A stretch of DNA of 38,954 nt, taken from NCBI GenBank assembly GCA_027490575.1, contig JAIXXV010000039.1:1-38954 (forward strand). Reading direction: 5' to 3'. The stretch is from a bacterium. GTDB taxonomy: Bacteria > Patescibacteriota > Minisyncoccia > Phycocordibacterales > CAIZLB01. Every line of letters starts with the position of its first letter. The first letter of the stretch is position 1. Below are positions 7,778 through 16,170 of the stretch, one piece after another. Below the pieces are notes generated by a model, which was not told the origin of the DNA, ran no database searches, and saw only the letters and a program-made list of their open reading frames with translations. The translations under genes were made by a program, and so were the position numbers.

Positions 7778-7815
7778 TTAAATATTAATTTCTACTAAAA
7801 AGTTTACTAAACGCC

Positions 7816-8088
7816 ATGGCAACAAAAAAAGCGGCCGGTTCCGCTAAAAACCTAAGAGATTCAAATCCTCAATACCTTGGTATAAAACTATACGGTGGTG
7901 AAAAAGCATCTGCAGGTGCTATCATCGTTAGACAAAGAGGAACAAAGATCCTAGCTGGTAAAAATGTAGGTCTAGGTAAAGATCATACACTTTTCGCACT
8001 TAAAGACGGTATTGTAAAATACGGATCAAAGAGAGTTACAGCCTTTGACAACAAAGTTGGAGTAAAGAAAACTGTAGCTGTTGAATAA
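7816..8088 (+). CDS. rpmA: 50S ribosomal protein bL27
   Basis: The 90-residue protein matches bL27. It has the basic flexible N-terminus ([14 protein letters not shown]) that reaches the peptidyl transferase centre, LGIKLYGGE, and the [29 protein letters not shown] core. No N-terminal leader peptide of the Firmicute type is present. In most bacteria rpmA directly follows rplU; here rplU is 5.4 kb away on the other strand. The gene is monocistronic, with its own terminator at 8123-8150. No Shine-Dalgarno site precedes the ATG. Confidence 0.97.
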   Translation: MATKKAAGSAKNLRDSNPQYLGIKLYGGEKASAGAIIVRQRGTKILAGKNVGLGKDHTLFALKDGIVKYGSKRVTAFDNKVGVKKTVAVE

Positions 8089-8122
8089 TTCACAAATCTA
8101 ACAAGCTGAGAATTGCAGTCAA

Positions 8123-8150
8123 AAACCACCAGTTAACAAGCTGGTGGTTT
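8123..8150 (+). terminator. rpmA intrinsic terminator
   Basis: AAACCACCAG and CTGGTGGTTT form a 10-bp stem with an 8-nt loop followed by ATTGTTTG, 35 nt after the rpmA stop. Confidence 0.85.
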
Positions 8151-8165
8151 ATTGTTTGTAGGTGA

Positions 8166-8171
8166 TATAAT
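8166..8171 (+). promoter_or_regulatory. Perfect -10 box, leaderless start
   Basis: TATAAT lies 6 nt before the ATG at 8178, so transcription should begin at or within a base of the start codon. A -35 box is not obvious; the region overlaps the rpmA terminator tail. Confidence 0.6.
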
Positions 8172-8177
8172 TTGTTA

Positions 8178-8735
8178 ATGAGCACCGAATCACAACCTTC
8201 AGCTGAGAACTTTTCACTTGAGTATTTTGATAAAATTTTTGAGGAAAAAGATGATATAACACTTGAAGATTTAAGTATTATGAAAGAAGCTGGTATTACA
8301 ACGGAACAATTTTTAAATTACCTACGAGAAATAAAGGGGGTTCTTTTTCATGGTTCAAGAGCGAACATACCATTAGATTCAAAAATTAATTCAGGAAGTA
8401 GAGAAAAAGTGTATGCATCATCTGATCCCGCTATTGCAATATTGAAATCTATTTATCTAAACAATGCAACAAATCTGGGATACCCTATGTTTATAAACGA
8501 TTCAAGAAGCAACTTTATACTTGAAATAGTTGATCCAAAGCCTGATACAGAGGGAAATAGTGGTTATGTCTACGTAATTTCTGATACACAAAATTTTGAG
8601 GCAGACCAGGGTAGCAACTGGCAATACTCAAAACAAGACCCTGCTAAAGATGGAGTAAGTTTTTTAAAGAAATTTGAAATTGAACGAGATGATTTTAAAT
8701 ACCCCGTTGTTATAAAGCAAACAAAAAACACCTAG
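8178..8735 (+). CDS. Possible ADP-ribosyltransferase-fold protein
   Basis: This is a 185-residue cytoplasmic protein from the ATG at 8178 (a TTG two codons earlier is less likely, because the -10 box is too close). Residues 1-50 are acidic and helical. Then GVLFHGSRANIPLDSKI and KVYASSDPAIAILKSIY resemble the first two conserved strands of the PARP/KptA-type ADP-ribosyltransferase fold (H in F-H-G-S, Y in V-Y-A-S-S). A convincing third catalytic residue (Glu/Gln) is not evident, so activity is doubtful. It is a stand-alone unit: leaderless promoter before it, strong bidirectional terminator after it. It could be a toxin-like or nucleic-acid-modifying protein; this is inference. Confidence 0.7.
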   Translation: MSTESQPSAENFSLEYFDKIFEEKDDITLEDLSIMKEAGITTEQFLNYLREIKGVLFHGSRANIPLDSKINSGSREKVYASSDPAIAILKSIYLNNATNLGYPMFINDSRSNFILEIVDPKPDTEGNSGYVYVISDTQNFEADQGSNWQYSKQDPAKDGVSFLKKFEIERDDFKYPVVIKQTKNT

Positions 8736-8760
8736 TCATTTAAGAAAACTAGGTGTTTTT
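8724..8760. terminator. Strong bidirectional terminator
   Basis: AAAAACACCTAGT and ACTAGGTGTTTTT form a 13-bp stem between the convergent 8178 gene and rplI; T-runs occur on both strands. Confidence 0.9.
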
Positions 8761-8772
8761 ATCAGTCAATGA

Positions 8773-9216
8773 CTAGTTAGCAGAAACAGATACTGTGAAC
8801 TCAGCTGATTTACCTTGAACATTTACCTCTACTTTGTGATCACCTACCTCTTTGATAGGTTTATCTAGTACGATGTACTCAGCTGTTATATCAACATGAG
8901 CTTGCTCTTTCAAAGCTACTATAATCTCATCTTTGTGGATACCTCCAAATAGGTGGCCTTTGTCGTTGGCTTTACCAGAAACCTCTATCTTTACACTTTC
9001 AAGACTAGCAAGGTTCTTAAGCAATAGATCCTCTCTGATCTTTCTTTCAGCGTCTTCTGTTGCTTTTAGAGCTGCAACTCTTGCTACTGCTTTAGCAGAT
9101 GCATTTTCAGCAAGACCTTTTGGGAAAAGTGAGTTCATTGCAAAACCCTCTGCAACGTCAACTACGTCGTATTTGTGACCAACTTTTGGAACTGTTTTTA
9201 ATAGAATAACTTTCAT
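8773..9216 (-). CDS. rplI: 50S ribosomal protein bL9
   Basis: The 147-residue protein has the bL9 signature MKVILLKTVPKVGHKYDVVDVAEGFAMNSLFPKGLA, a central helix (about 40-75) and the C-terminal domain with the HLFGGIHKDEI segment. bL9 is reported missing from several CPR groups such as Microgenomates, so its presence helps place the organism. It is monocistronic and convergent with the preceding gene. Confidence 0.97.
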   Translation of the reverse strand: MKVILLKTVPKVGHKYDVVDVAEGFAMNSLFPKGLAENASAKAVARVAALKATEDAERKIREDLLLKNLASLESVKIEVSGKANDKGHLFGGIHKDEIIVALKEQAHVDITAEYIVLDKPIKEVGDHKVEVNVQGKSAEFTVSVSAN

Positions 9217-9273
9217 AATGTTTCTTTTCTTTGCGCTATATTAATGAGTATGAACCACTCTATCACATTTAGA

Positions 9274-10518
9274 CTATCTATTCAATAGTATATTTATTGC
9301 TTTTTCCATTTGAGGGTCCTTTCCAGATTTTATATCTTCTGGTGTAATTTTGACCTCGAAATCAGGCTTTAGACCGCCTTCTGATATTGATTTACCGAGA
9401 GGCGTTAGCCATCTAGCTACGGTTACCTTCAAAGCTGTCTTGTCGTCTATCTTCATGTACTCTTGAACAGAACCTTTTCCAAAAGTAGCAGTACCAACAG
9501 TTTTTGCAATGCCGTATTCATTGAGCGCACCGGCCAAAATCTCCGAAGCAGATGCAGAACCTCCGTCTATCAGTATGACCATTTGTAGATTTGGATTAAA
9601 TATATTGTAGCCCTTACTCCTTTCAACTACATTTTCACCGCTTTTACTGTATTCTTCTGTTACTACTATTTTGCCAGGAGGCAAAAACCAACTCGCCATA
9701 TCAACCGCTGATTCCAAGAACCCGCCTGGATTCCCTCTTAGGTCCAATATCAGTTTATTTGATTTTGAATTTACGAATTCTCTGAGTGCATTTCTAAACA
9801 ATGATGCTGACTGAGCTGAAAAGTTGTATAGCTTTATAGTGAATATTCCGTTTTTGGCATCATTGATAGTATCCAATGTAGGCAGGTTTATGACGTCTCT
9901 GACAATAGTAAACTCCAGCGGTGAAGCCTCTCCGTCTCTTGCTACCGTAAGACTTACGCTTGTACCCCTTTTACCTCTGATAAGTTTTACTGATTGGTCA
10001 ACATTCATACCTTGAGTTATCTGGTCACCTATCTTTAGGACTTTATCCCCTGCTTTTAGGCCTGCTTTTTCTGCTGGTGAATTTTTGAGAGGTGTAACTA
10101 CGGTCAATATGCCGTCTTTCATACCCATTTCCATACCTACACCCTCAAAGTTGCCATCGATTTCTGTTTCAAATGCTGTAGTCTCCTCTGGCGTGAAGAA
10201 TACTGTATAAGGGTCACCCATAGAATCAACCATGCCTTTTATGGCGCCGTATACTCTGTCTTTGCCAGTAGTGCTAGCAGTCTTGTTTTCAGCAAACTTC
10301 TCATCTATAAGACCCCATACCCTCCAAAAAAGATCAAGATCTGAAGCAGAAACCTGATCTGCAGACTTTGCCTGGCTCTCTAGGATTCTATTGCTAGCCT
10401 CAACTGTCCTAGATTTTCCTGAAATATATCCAAAATAAAAAGTTCCAACTATCACTAGTATTAGACCTATTGATAATAATATTTTATTTTTCTCAAATTG
10501 ATTGTCTTCTTGTTGCAT
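9274..10518 (-). CDS. ctpA: C-terminal processing peptidase, S41 family
   Basis: This is a 414-residue membrane-anchored periplasmic-side protease. A single N-terminal helix (12-32) anchors it, a PDZ domain follows (about 115-195, GVGMEMG to SLTVARDG), and then the S41 catalytic core. The core has LDLRGNPGG (259-267), the nucleophile region DGGSASASEILAGAL (318-332) and the general-base lysine in FGKGS (K348). It cleaves proteins from their C-termini. The gene appears monocistronic, divergent from the 10657 membrane-protein gene. The start is supported by the basic segment before the membrane helix; no Shine-Dalgarno site is present. Confidence 0.93.
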   Translation of the reverse strand: MQQEDNQFEKNKILLSIGLILVIVGTFYFGYISGKSRTVEASNRILESQAKSADQVSASDLDLFWRVWGLIDEKFAENKTASTTGKDRVYGAIKGMVDSMGDPYTVFFTPEETTAFETEIDGNFEGVGMEMGMKDGILTVVTPLKNSPAEKAGLKAGDKVLKIGDQITQGMNVDQSVKLIRGKRGTSVSLTVARDGEASPLEFTIVRDVINLPTLDTINDAKNGIFTIKLYNFSAQSASLFRNALREFVNSKSNKLILDLRGNPGGFLESAVDMASWFLPPGKIVVTEEYSKSGENVVERSKGYNIFNPNLQMVILIDGGSASASEILAGALNEYGIAKTVGTATFGKGSVQEYMKIDDKTALKVTVARWLTPLGKSISEGGLKPDFEVKITPEDIKSGKDPQMEKAINILLNR

Positions 10519-10597
10519 AAATATAAGTTAAATGTAGATGTATTATCTCAAAGATACTGCCTGTGGTCAATTTATAAGCAATATTAAATTTGTGTAG

Positions 10598-10603
10598 TAT
10601 AAT
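10598..10603 (+). promoter_or_regulatory. -10 box upstream of membrane protein gene
   Basis: TATAAT at 10598-10603 would give a roughly 47-nt leader for the gene at 10657. A second box, TATAAA at 10646-10651, lies 5 nt before the ATG and could give a leaderless transcript. Confidence 0.4.
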
Positions 10604-10656
10604 TTTAATATTCAAAACTTATGAGGCGTAAACGATTAAGTAAATTATAAAGTAGA

Positions 10657-11262
10657 ATGCAAATATTATTTAGCACATTAGAACTTGTCGGTATATCACT
10701 TGGAGCTGGTTCAGCTATGGTATTTGATACTTTTTTTATAATGTCTTTGAGAAATCACACTATCAAAGCCTCAGAATCAATATCCCTTTATCGTATAAAC
10801 CTAATGGCCATAATTGCCACTACCACAGCAATTATTGCACTAAACATTAGGCAAGCACTTATACTCGAAAACCTTTCAGAATCCAACTATCAAAACCTTG
10901 GGGATGAGAATTATGTTGTTAAAATGTTTTTGTACTCAATCATTTTCATAATCACACTTACTATAAGAAAGTATCATCTAAAAACACTGCTTAGACATCA
11001 GCACTCTCACGCTCACCTATCACATTCATTTAAGCTACATCAGGACTCATTGATCTCAGCTGTTAGCTTCACTACAGTTGGTTGGATAATGATTATCTTT
11101 TTAATGTCACTTGAGCAAAAATATTTTATTTATGAAATTGAAAATGTATATAGTTTTACAAGTAGTATGACCTTGCTATTTATCGTTTCTTATATCTTAA
11201 TAGGTTATATTTTCTCTAAAATTAACGTCTATTTAAAGACCCGGTTACTATCCACAAGTTAA
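10657..11262 (+). CDS. Multi-pass membrane protein, unknown
   Basis: The 201-residue protein has about five hydrophobic helices (roughly 1-30, 46-68, 86-108, 134-155, 165-188). A His-rich loop (RHQHSHAHLSHSFKLHQD, about 118-135) could bind metal or heme. The N-terminal pattern LELVGISLGAGSAMVFDTFF resembles small CPR membrane proteins of unknown role; I cannot name a characterised family. It lies alone between ctpA (divergent) and dnaB. Confidence 0.7.
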   Translation: MQILFSTLELVGISLGAGSAMVFDTFFIMSLRNHTIKASESISLYRINLMAIIATTTAIIALNIRQALILENLSESNYQNLGDENYVVKMFLYSIIFIITLTIRKYHLKTLLRHQHSHAHLSHSFKLHQDSLISAVSFTTVGWIMIIFLMSLEQKYFIYEIENVYSFTSSMTLLFIVSYILIGYIFSKINVYLKTRLLSTS

Positions 11263-11278
11263 ACACAGGTTAACCACA
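11248..11278 (+). promoter_or_regulatory. Two DnaA-box-like 9-mers upstream of dnaB
   Basis: CTATCCACA (11248-11256) and TTAACCACA (11270-11278) each differ by one base from TTATCCACA. They are 22 nt apart, upstream of dnaB and overlapping the 3' end of the previous gene. Autoregulation by DnaA is possible but unproven. Confidence 0.3.
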
Positions 11279-11325
11279 TAATTTAGAGGTTTTGATGATA
11301 GCTTCATAAAGTCTTAAGGTGTAAA

Positions 11326-12723
11326 ATGATTGATATGTCTACAGTAGTTGCATCACCATTCAATGTCAAAAACCACCTAAAAGTCCCTCCACATAACATG
11401 GATGCTGAGAAGTCTGTCCTTGGTTCTATACTACTTAGAAAAGACGCCTTATATGATATAAACGATATCATTTCGCCAGAGCAGTTTTATAGTGAAAAGC
11501 ATAAGCTCATTTACAACAATATGATGGAGCTGGCTGTTAAGAACGACCCTATCGACATCATATCTCTCAAAAGCAAACTAGAAGACAAAGGAGTGCTCGA
11601 ACAAGCCGGTGGCGCATCTTTTCTCGCTGAGCTGGTGCATATAGTTCCATCAGCAGCCAATGTCGTACACTATGCCGAGATAGTCAAGAAAAAGTATATG
11701 ATGAGAAGGCTTATACAAGCTTCAGAAAAACTTGCGCAACTAGGGTTTGAAGAAAACGGTGACCTAGAAGATATCTTGGACAAGGCAGAGCAACAAGTCT
11801 ACGAGCTCGGCAACAAAGGTTCATCAAGAAAGTTCATAGAGATGAAAGATGCCCTGAACGAAGCCTGGGACGCATTGGATAAACTTCACAATGCTGGTGA
11901 CGAGATGAGAGGTGTACCTACTGGATTTAGAGATCTTGATACAAAGCTTTCAGGTCTTCAAAAATCCGACCTTATCATACTCGCAGCCAGACCTTCAGTT
12001 GGTAAGACATCATTCGCACTAGACCTTGCCCGCAATGCAGCCATCAACAGCAATGTACCAGTTGCAATCTTCTCACTTGAAATGAGTGCGCACCAACTTA
12101 CAACGCGTATGCTTTCAGCTGCATCATATGTCGACTCTTGGAAACTGCGTACAGCAAAGCTACAGGATGATGACTTTGTAAAACTTAGAGATGGTATAGA
12201 CAGACTTAGTAAAGCGCCTATATACATAGATGATCAGCCAGGAAACAATATCATAAAGATGCGAAGTACAGCACGTAGACTCAAGTCTGAAAAAGGACTG
12301 GGTTTGATTATCGTGGATTACCTTCAGCTTATTACACCTTCAAATGTAAAGAGTGACAATGTCGTACAGCAGATTACAGAGATTTCTCGTTCACTAAAAC
12401 ATTTGGCAAGAGAGATGGATGTTCCTGTACTTGCACTATCGCAGCTTTCTCGTGCAGTTGAGCAAAGAGGTGGAAAGCCGAGACTTTCTGACTTGAGAGA
12501 TTCAGGTTCCATCGAGCAAGATGCCGATGTCGTTATGTTCATACACAGAGAAGATAGATACAAAGAGCATGATGAGCGAGACGGTATTGCAGAGATACTC
12601 ATAGAAAAGCACAGAAACGGACCTACTGGTGTGGTTCAACTTAAATTCATTCCTGAACGTACAACATTCCTTACTATGGATAAAAACGACTTTAGTGATT
12701 TTGGAGGAGGAAGCTCATTCTAG
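11326..12723 (+). CDS. dnaB: Replicative DNA helicase DnaB
   Basis: This is the hexameric 5'-3' helicase of the replication fork. The N-terminal DnaB domain begins around residue 20 (PPHNMDAEKSVLGSIL), followed by the RecA-like helicase domain with Walker A ARPSVGKTS (about 222-230), IFSLEMSAHQL, Walker B LGLIIVDYLQLI, and SRAVEQRGGKPRLSDLRDSGSIEQDAD. The 465-residue length is normal and there is no intein. AAGGTG precedes ATG 11326 by 4 nt; ATG 11335 is an alternative. Two DnaA-box-like 9-mers lie just upstream. It is followed by recR. Confidence 0.97.
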   Translation: MIDMSTVVASPFNVKNHLKVPPHNMDAEKSVLGSILLRKDALYDINDIISPEQFYSEKHKLIYNNMMELAVKNDPIDIISLKSKLEDKGVLEQAGGASFLAELVHIVPSAANVVHYAEIVKKKYMMRRLIQASEKLAQLGFEENGDLEDILDKAEQQVYELGNKGSSRKFIEMKDALNEAWDALDKLHNAGDEMRGVPTGFRDLDTKLSGLQKSDLIILAARPSVGKTSFALDLARNAAINSNVPVAIFSLEMSAHQLTTRMLSAASYVDSWKLRTAKLQDDDFVKLRDGIDRLSKAPIYIDDQPGNNIIKMRSTARRLKSEKGLGLIIVDYLQLITPSNVKSDNVVQQITEISRSLKHLAREMDVPVLALSQLSRAVEQRGGKPRLSDLRDSGSIEQDADVVMFIHREDRYKEHDERDGIAEILIEKHRNGPTGVVQLKFIPERTTFLTMDKNDFSDFGGGSSF

Positions 12724-12736
12724 TAAATATGTAAAT

Positions 12737-13390
12737 ATGGATCCATTCAATAATTTAGAAGAAATATTCAGAAGATTTCCTGGTATTGGACCCAGACAAG
12801 CCAAGCGTTTTGTCTATCACCTATTATCCTTGGAACAATCAGACCTCGAGAGTATTAATGAAAATCTCTCTGTCCTAAAAAAGACAACTGTAAGATGTTC
12901 AGTATGCCAAAGATTCTTCTTCAATAGAATCGAGAGCTTGCCAAATGATGGAGCTGGTATCGTATGCAATATTTGCAAGGATCCTAACAGAGACGCTTCA
13001 TATCTTATGATTGTATCTAAAGACATAGATCTCTTATCTGTTGAAAAGAGTCGTTCTTACAATGGCATGTATTTTGTACTCGGAAACAATATACCCATAC
13101 TCGAAGAAAATCCGACTGAACGCATTAGACAAAAAGAACTACTACAAAGGGTCAACAGTCTTATCAATCAGGACAACAGTGCGATTCTAAAAGAAGTCAT
13201 CATTGCTACAAGTGCAAATCCTGAGGGTGACAATACGGCAGATTATCTAAACAATCTCCTACGCGGACATATAAATGACGAAGTAAAAGTCACAGTTCTA
13301 GGTAGAGGTCTGTCTACTGGTAGCGAGCTTGAGTATTCAGACAGTGACACTATCAAGAGTGCTTTGATGAATAGAAAGGTGGTGAAGTAG
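12737..13390 (+). CDS. recR: Recombination mediator RecR
   Basis: RecR helps RecF/RecO load RecA at gaps. The ATG at 12737 gives 217 residues starting MDPFNNLEEIFRRFPGIGPR, as in the family (helix-hairpin-helix); the longer upstream frame overlaps dnaB and is not needed. The C4 zinc finger is C54, C57, C77 and C80. A Toprim domain follows (LMIVSKDIDLLSVEKS to NGMYFVLG), in which the usual VVE after the first strand is VSK, so it is divergent there. The C-terminal VTVLGRGLSTGSELEYSD motif is intact. The gene starts 13 nt after dnaB and is probably co-transcribed. Confidence 0.95.
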   Translation: MDPFNNLEEIFRRFPGIGPRQAKRFVYHLLSLEQSDLESINENLSVLKKTTVRCSVCQRFFFNRIESLPNDGAGIVCNICKDPNRDASYLMIVSKDIDLLSVEKSRSYNGMYFVLGNNIPILEENPTERIRQKELLQRVNSLINQDNSAILKEVIIATSANPEGDNTADYLNNLLRGHINDEVKVTVLGRGLSTGSELEYSDSDTIKSALMNRKVVK

Positions 13391-13446
13391 TTGGTGAAAA
13401 ACTGCGTCTTTTTTTATGAATTCAGAACGCGGTCACTTCCAGAAAT

Positions 13447-13475
13447 AAAAAAGACACCTGGGCGGCGTCTTTTTT
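13447..13475. terminator. Bidirectional terminator between recR and rplU
   Basis: AAAAAAGAC and GTCTTTTTT form the base of the hairpin, with CC/GG above a mismatch, between the convergent genes. Confidence 0.85.
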
Positions 13476-13496
13476 AAACAAGCTAGTGAGTGGGTA

Positions 13497-13862
13497 TTAT
13501 GAAAGAGAATCAATCTTAACCTTAAAGAAAGGTTGTCTGTGTCCGTTTTTCTTAAAACCAGATCTGTTTTTTTGGATGTATCTTGCAACTACAACTTTTG
13601 CACTTCTGCCGATTTCAGCAATAGTAGCTTTAACTTTAGCACCAGATATCAAAGGAGCTCCTACTTTTGTATCAGAACCGTTGTCAGTCATAAGGACTTG
13701 GTCGAATACAACAGAGTCACCTACTTTGAATTCACCTGTCATTTTCTCAATCTTTACAGTTTCCCCTGCAGTAACCTTGTACTGCTTTCCACCTGTCTTT
13801 ATAACAGCAAAAGCCTCAGAAGAAGTCTTAGCTGCTGGCTTGTTTTTTGTAGTTGTTTCCAT
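13497..13862 (-). CDS. rplU: 50S ribosomal protein bL21
   Basis: The protein matches bL21: FAVIKTGGKQYKVTAGETVKIEKM, GDSVVFDQVLM and KVVVARYIQKNRSGFKKNGHRQPFFKVKI. The first 14 residues are a Thr/Lys extension. I place the start at ATG 13862 because TATACT (on the minus strand, 13871-13876) lies 8 nt before it, suggesting a leaderless mRNA; ATG 13868 and a longer frame to 13916 are alternatives. The usual partner rpmA is elsewhere. Confidence 0.94.
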   Translation of the reverse strand: METTTKNKPAAKTSSEAFAVIKTGGKQYKVTAGETVKIEKMTGEFKVGDSVVFDQVLMTDNGSDTKVGAPLISGAKVKATIAEIGRSAKVVVARYIQKNRSGFKKNGHRQPFFKVKIDSLS

Positions 13863-13996
13863 AGACATGCAGTATAACCTATAAGTTAAATCTATGCAAT
13901 ATAGGACTGAATCCAAATTGTCCTGGACTGTGACTAAGAATAACCTTATTTATAGCCATTTTATTGAATATGCAGACCGCGCCTGATGTCGCCCTA

Positions 13997-14806
13997 CTAC
14001 TGACCCTGAACCCTGGTAGTATCGCCGTATTTGATATTGGCAAGTAAAGCTTGGGTCTCTCTTAGGAAATCATTTGGCGTAGGATAAGCACTAGTATCGC
14101 CTGTGATGGTAAATACGTATTCAGCCCCGCCATATATAGTAGCGTAAATCACTATGTATGAATTTGATACTTTAGTTGATGATAGGTCCAACTTTGTACT
14201 TGATTCATAAAGATACCAGTGATATCTTGATCTGTTTACACCGATAACACCTCTGTTGGTATTAGTAAATCCTGTAGGAACGACAATATCTTTTTTCAAG
14301 AAAGTGCCACTATCGTGATAATTTCCATAGTATTCTATCTCAGGTCTTTTACATACGCGGTCTGGTCTCAACTGTTTTACACTTAGACCAAGATTGCTTT
14401 TTGGAGATGTTTTTTTGTCTCCAAGTACATAGTCACTGAAATACCAATTTGTATTGAATGGCAACTCGATAATATTTTTCTCACCTTCGCTTGGCTTTAT
14501 ACCATAAGTATAATTGATCAATGTTGTAGCTGAACCTATACAATCAGTGAGCTCTTTATCCAAAGTTTCAATCCTTTGTCTTGCACTTTCTGGATTCCCT
14601 ACTCCACCTGATTGAGGAATATAGTTTTGACTTACCAGTGGCCGACTATTTAGTCCAGTCGCACCAGATGAACCACCAGTACCATTGATCCTATCTGAAA
14701 TACTGTCTACAGGATTTCGAAGTCTTCCTATAGCTACGAATATCAATGGTAAAACAATGATTGAGATGACGAGTATGATTACTAGGAAAATTAAGAATTT
14801 TTTCAT
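13997..14806 (-). CDS. Anchored exported protein, unknown
   Basis: Residues 1-30 are a basic N-terminus plus hydrophobic helix, typical of a signal anchor. Residues 35-75 are Gly/Ser/Asn-rich linker, and the rest (80-269) is a probable folded extracellular domain with two Cys residues and many aromatic strands. I recognise no family. A TATAAT on the minus strand lies 12 nt before the start, so the leader would be about 5 nt. A 12-bp repeat array lies directly upstream. Confidence 0.75.
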   Translation of the reverse strand: MKKFLIFLVIILVISIIVLPLIFVAIGRLRNPVDSISDRINGTGGSSGATGLNSRPLVSQNYIPQSGGVGNPESARQRIETLDKELTDCIGSATTLINYTYGIKPSEGEKNIIELPFNTNWYFSDYVLGDKKTSPKSNLGLSVKQLRPDRVCKRPEIEYYGNYHDSGTFLKKDIVVPTGFTNTNRGVIGVNRSRYHWYLYESSTKLDLSSTKVSNSYIVIYATIYGGAEYVFTITGDTSAYPTPNDFLRETQALLANIKYGDTTRVQGQ

Positions 14807-14835
14807 ATTAACTTGATAATTATATCATTTTTACT

Positions 14836-14887
14836 GTGCAATTGTAGTCACAATTGTAGTCGCAATTATAGTCTGATTACAGTGCAA
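14836..14887. repeat. Degenerate 12-bp tandem repeat
   Basis: About 3.5 to 4 units of the form CRCAATTGTAGT occur in tandem between the rmuC stop and the 13997-14806 gene's start, in the presumed control region of the latter. Confidence 0.6.
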
Positions 14888-14937
14888 TTTCACCATTCAA
14901 ATCAAATGCGCACACGGCGCATATTTACCCTAAGTAC

Positions 14938-16107
14938 TTACTCTAACCCTTCATCATCCTGGCTCGGCTTATCCAGTACTATAGGGTCAACAGTTGGCTG
15001 AATACGTTTTGTACCATCTGAGGTTATGCGTATGACGTCCTTATCTATCTTCTTGAGTTCATTGTGGGCTTTGTTGTAATGGCTCACAGTAGTACCAAGC
15101 GCCTTGCCAAGAGACTGCATATACTGGTCGTGGTTTTTGATGTGGTTCCCTAGCTCCTCTACGTTTTTACGAATCTCTTTTGCTGACTCTTCTATCTGCA
15201 TAGATTTTAGCCCTTGCAAAACAGTTTGTAGATAGGCCAAGAAAGATGTTGGCGAAACAATGATGACCTTTTTATCTTTGAATGCGTACTCTATAAGGTC
15301 ACGAGTGTTCATCTTTACAGAACCAACTTGTGCCACCAGCAAATCATAGTAAATAGCCTCATGAGGTATGAACATAAAAGCGAACTCCATGGTCCCCTCC
15401 TCCGGCTTTATATACTTAGACGTCTCATCGATACGATTTTTGAGATCTGATTTGAAAAGTTTTTCTAGACGTTCTCTTTCAACAGGATCACGCTCTTCTG
15501 CAAGTCTATTGTAGTTCTCAAGACTAAACTTTGAATCAATGGGTATGATTTTATCTTTTACAAAAACCACAGAGTCAACTATAGTACCATCTTTGAATGC
15601 GTATTGCATTTGAAAACTTCCTGTAGGTAAAACATTCTTCAAAAGTGTTTCAAGATAATACTCACCGAGTATACCTCTTTGTTTTGGGTTTTTAAGTATG
15701 TCTTGGAGCGACTGGAGTTGATCTGCAAAAGACACCACCTGCTTGTTGGTCTCATCTAGTTTTGTCAGTCTCTCTGTAACGTCTTTTAGTAGTTTAAATG
15801 ATTCACCCGTCTGATAACGCACAGTGTCTTGCATTTGCTTGTGCGACTCACCAAGCTTTCCGTCCATCGCCCTACTCATATCTATAATCTTTGAGTCCAG
15901 ACCTCTCGCCATATCTGTAACCTTTGAGTCAACGCTTCTGCCAAGCTCATTGATCTGCTGTAAAAGCATCTGTAGTGCAGGGTTTTTCTCGTCCTCTAGC
16001 TCCGATGTAGCAGGTTTTGCTTTGTTTCTAATGAGTATAACCGCCATCATGATGGTACTAGCTATCAAGAACAAAAGTATAAGTATGAGCAGTATTTGTT
16101 GGTCCAT
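14938..16107 (-). CDS. rmuC: RmuC family DNA recombination protein
   Basis: RmuC is a putative nuclease-fold protein that limits inversions between repeats. It has an N-terminal transmembrane helix (3-26), a coiled coil (about 35-130), and the conserved C-terminal core (KNPKQRGILGEYYLETLL, IPIDSKFSLENY, VIIVSPTSFLAYLQTV). The 389-residue length is normal. TATAAT on the minus strand at 16116-16121 lies 8 nt before the ATG, so the transcript is probably leaderless. The gene is divergent from the yqeY-like gene. Confidence 0.94.
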   Translation of the reverse strand: MDQQILLILILLFLIASTIMMAVILIRNKAKPATSELEDEKNPALQMLLQQINELGRSVDSKVTDMARGLDSKIIDMSRAMDGKLGESHKQMQDTVRYQTGESFKLLKDVTERLTKLDETNKQVVSFADQLQSLQDILKNPKQRGILGEYYLETLLKNVLPTGSFQMQYAFKDGTIVDSVVFVKDKIIPIDSKFSLENYNRLAEERDPVERERLEKLFKSDLKNRIDETSKYIKPEEGTMEFAFMFIPHEAIYYDLLVAQVGSVKMNTRDLIEYAFKDKKVIIVSPTSFLAYLQTVLQGLKSMQIEESAKEIRKNVEELGNHIKNHDQYMQSLGKALGTTVSHYNKAHNELKKIDKDVIRITSDGTKRIQPTVDPIVLDKPSQDDEGLE

Positions 16108-16115
16108 ATCGTTAG

Positions 16116-16121
16116 ATTATA
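16116..16121 (-). promoter_or_regulatory. rmuC -10 box, leaderless start
   Basis: Reading on the minus strand, TATAAT is followed by 8 nt and ATG, leaving no room for a 5' untranslated region. Confidence 0.6.
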
Positions 16122-16159
16122 TCACTTCAACCCCGCAAACCAAATTTTTAGGAATGGTG

Positions 16160-16165
16160 TATAAT
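16160..16165 (+). promoter_or_regulatory. yqeY-like gene -10 box
   Basis: GTGTATAATAAG contains a perfect TATAAT (16160-16165). Transcription from about 16173 would place the heptamer array inside the roughly 52-nt leader. Confidence 0.5.
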
Positions 16166-16170
16166 AAGAA

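Noticed and set aside
11248-11278. Chromosomal replication origin
   Set aside because: Only two imperfect DnaA-like boxes, no AT-rich unwinding element or dnaA/dnaN gene nearby.
12629-12736. Extended N-terminus of RecR
   Set aside because: It overlaps dnaB out of frame and lies outside the conserved RecR start (MDPF...).
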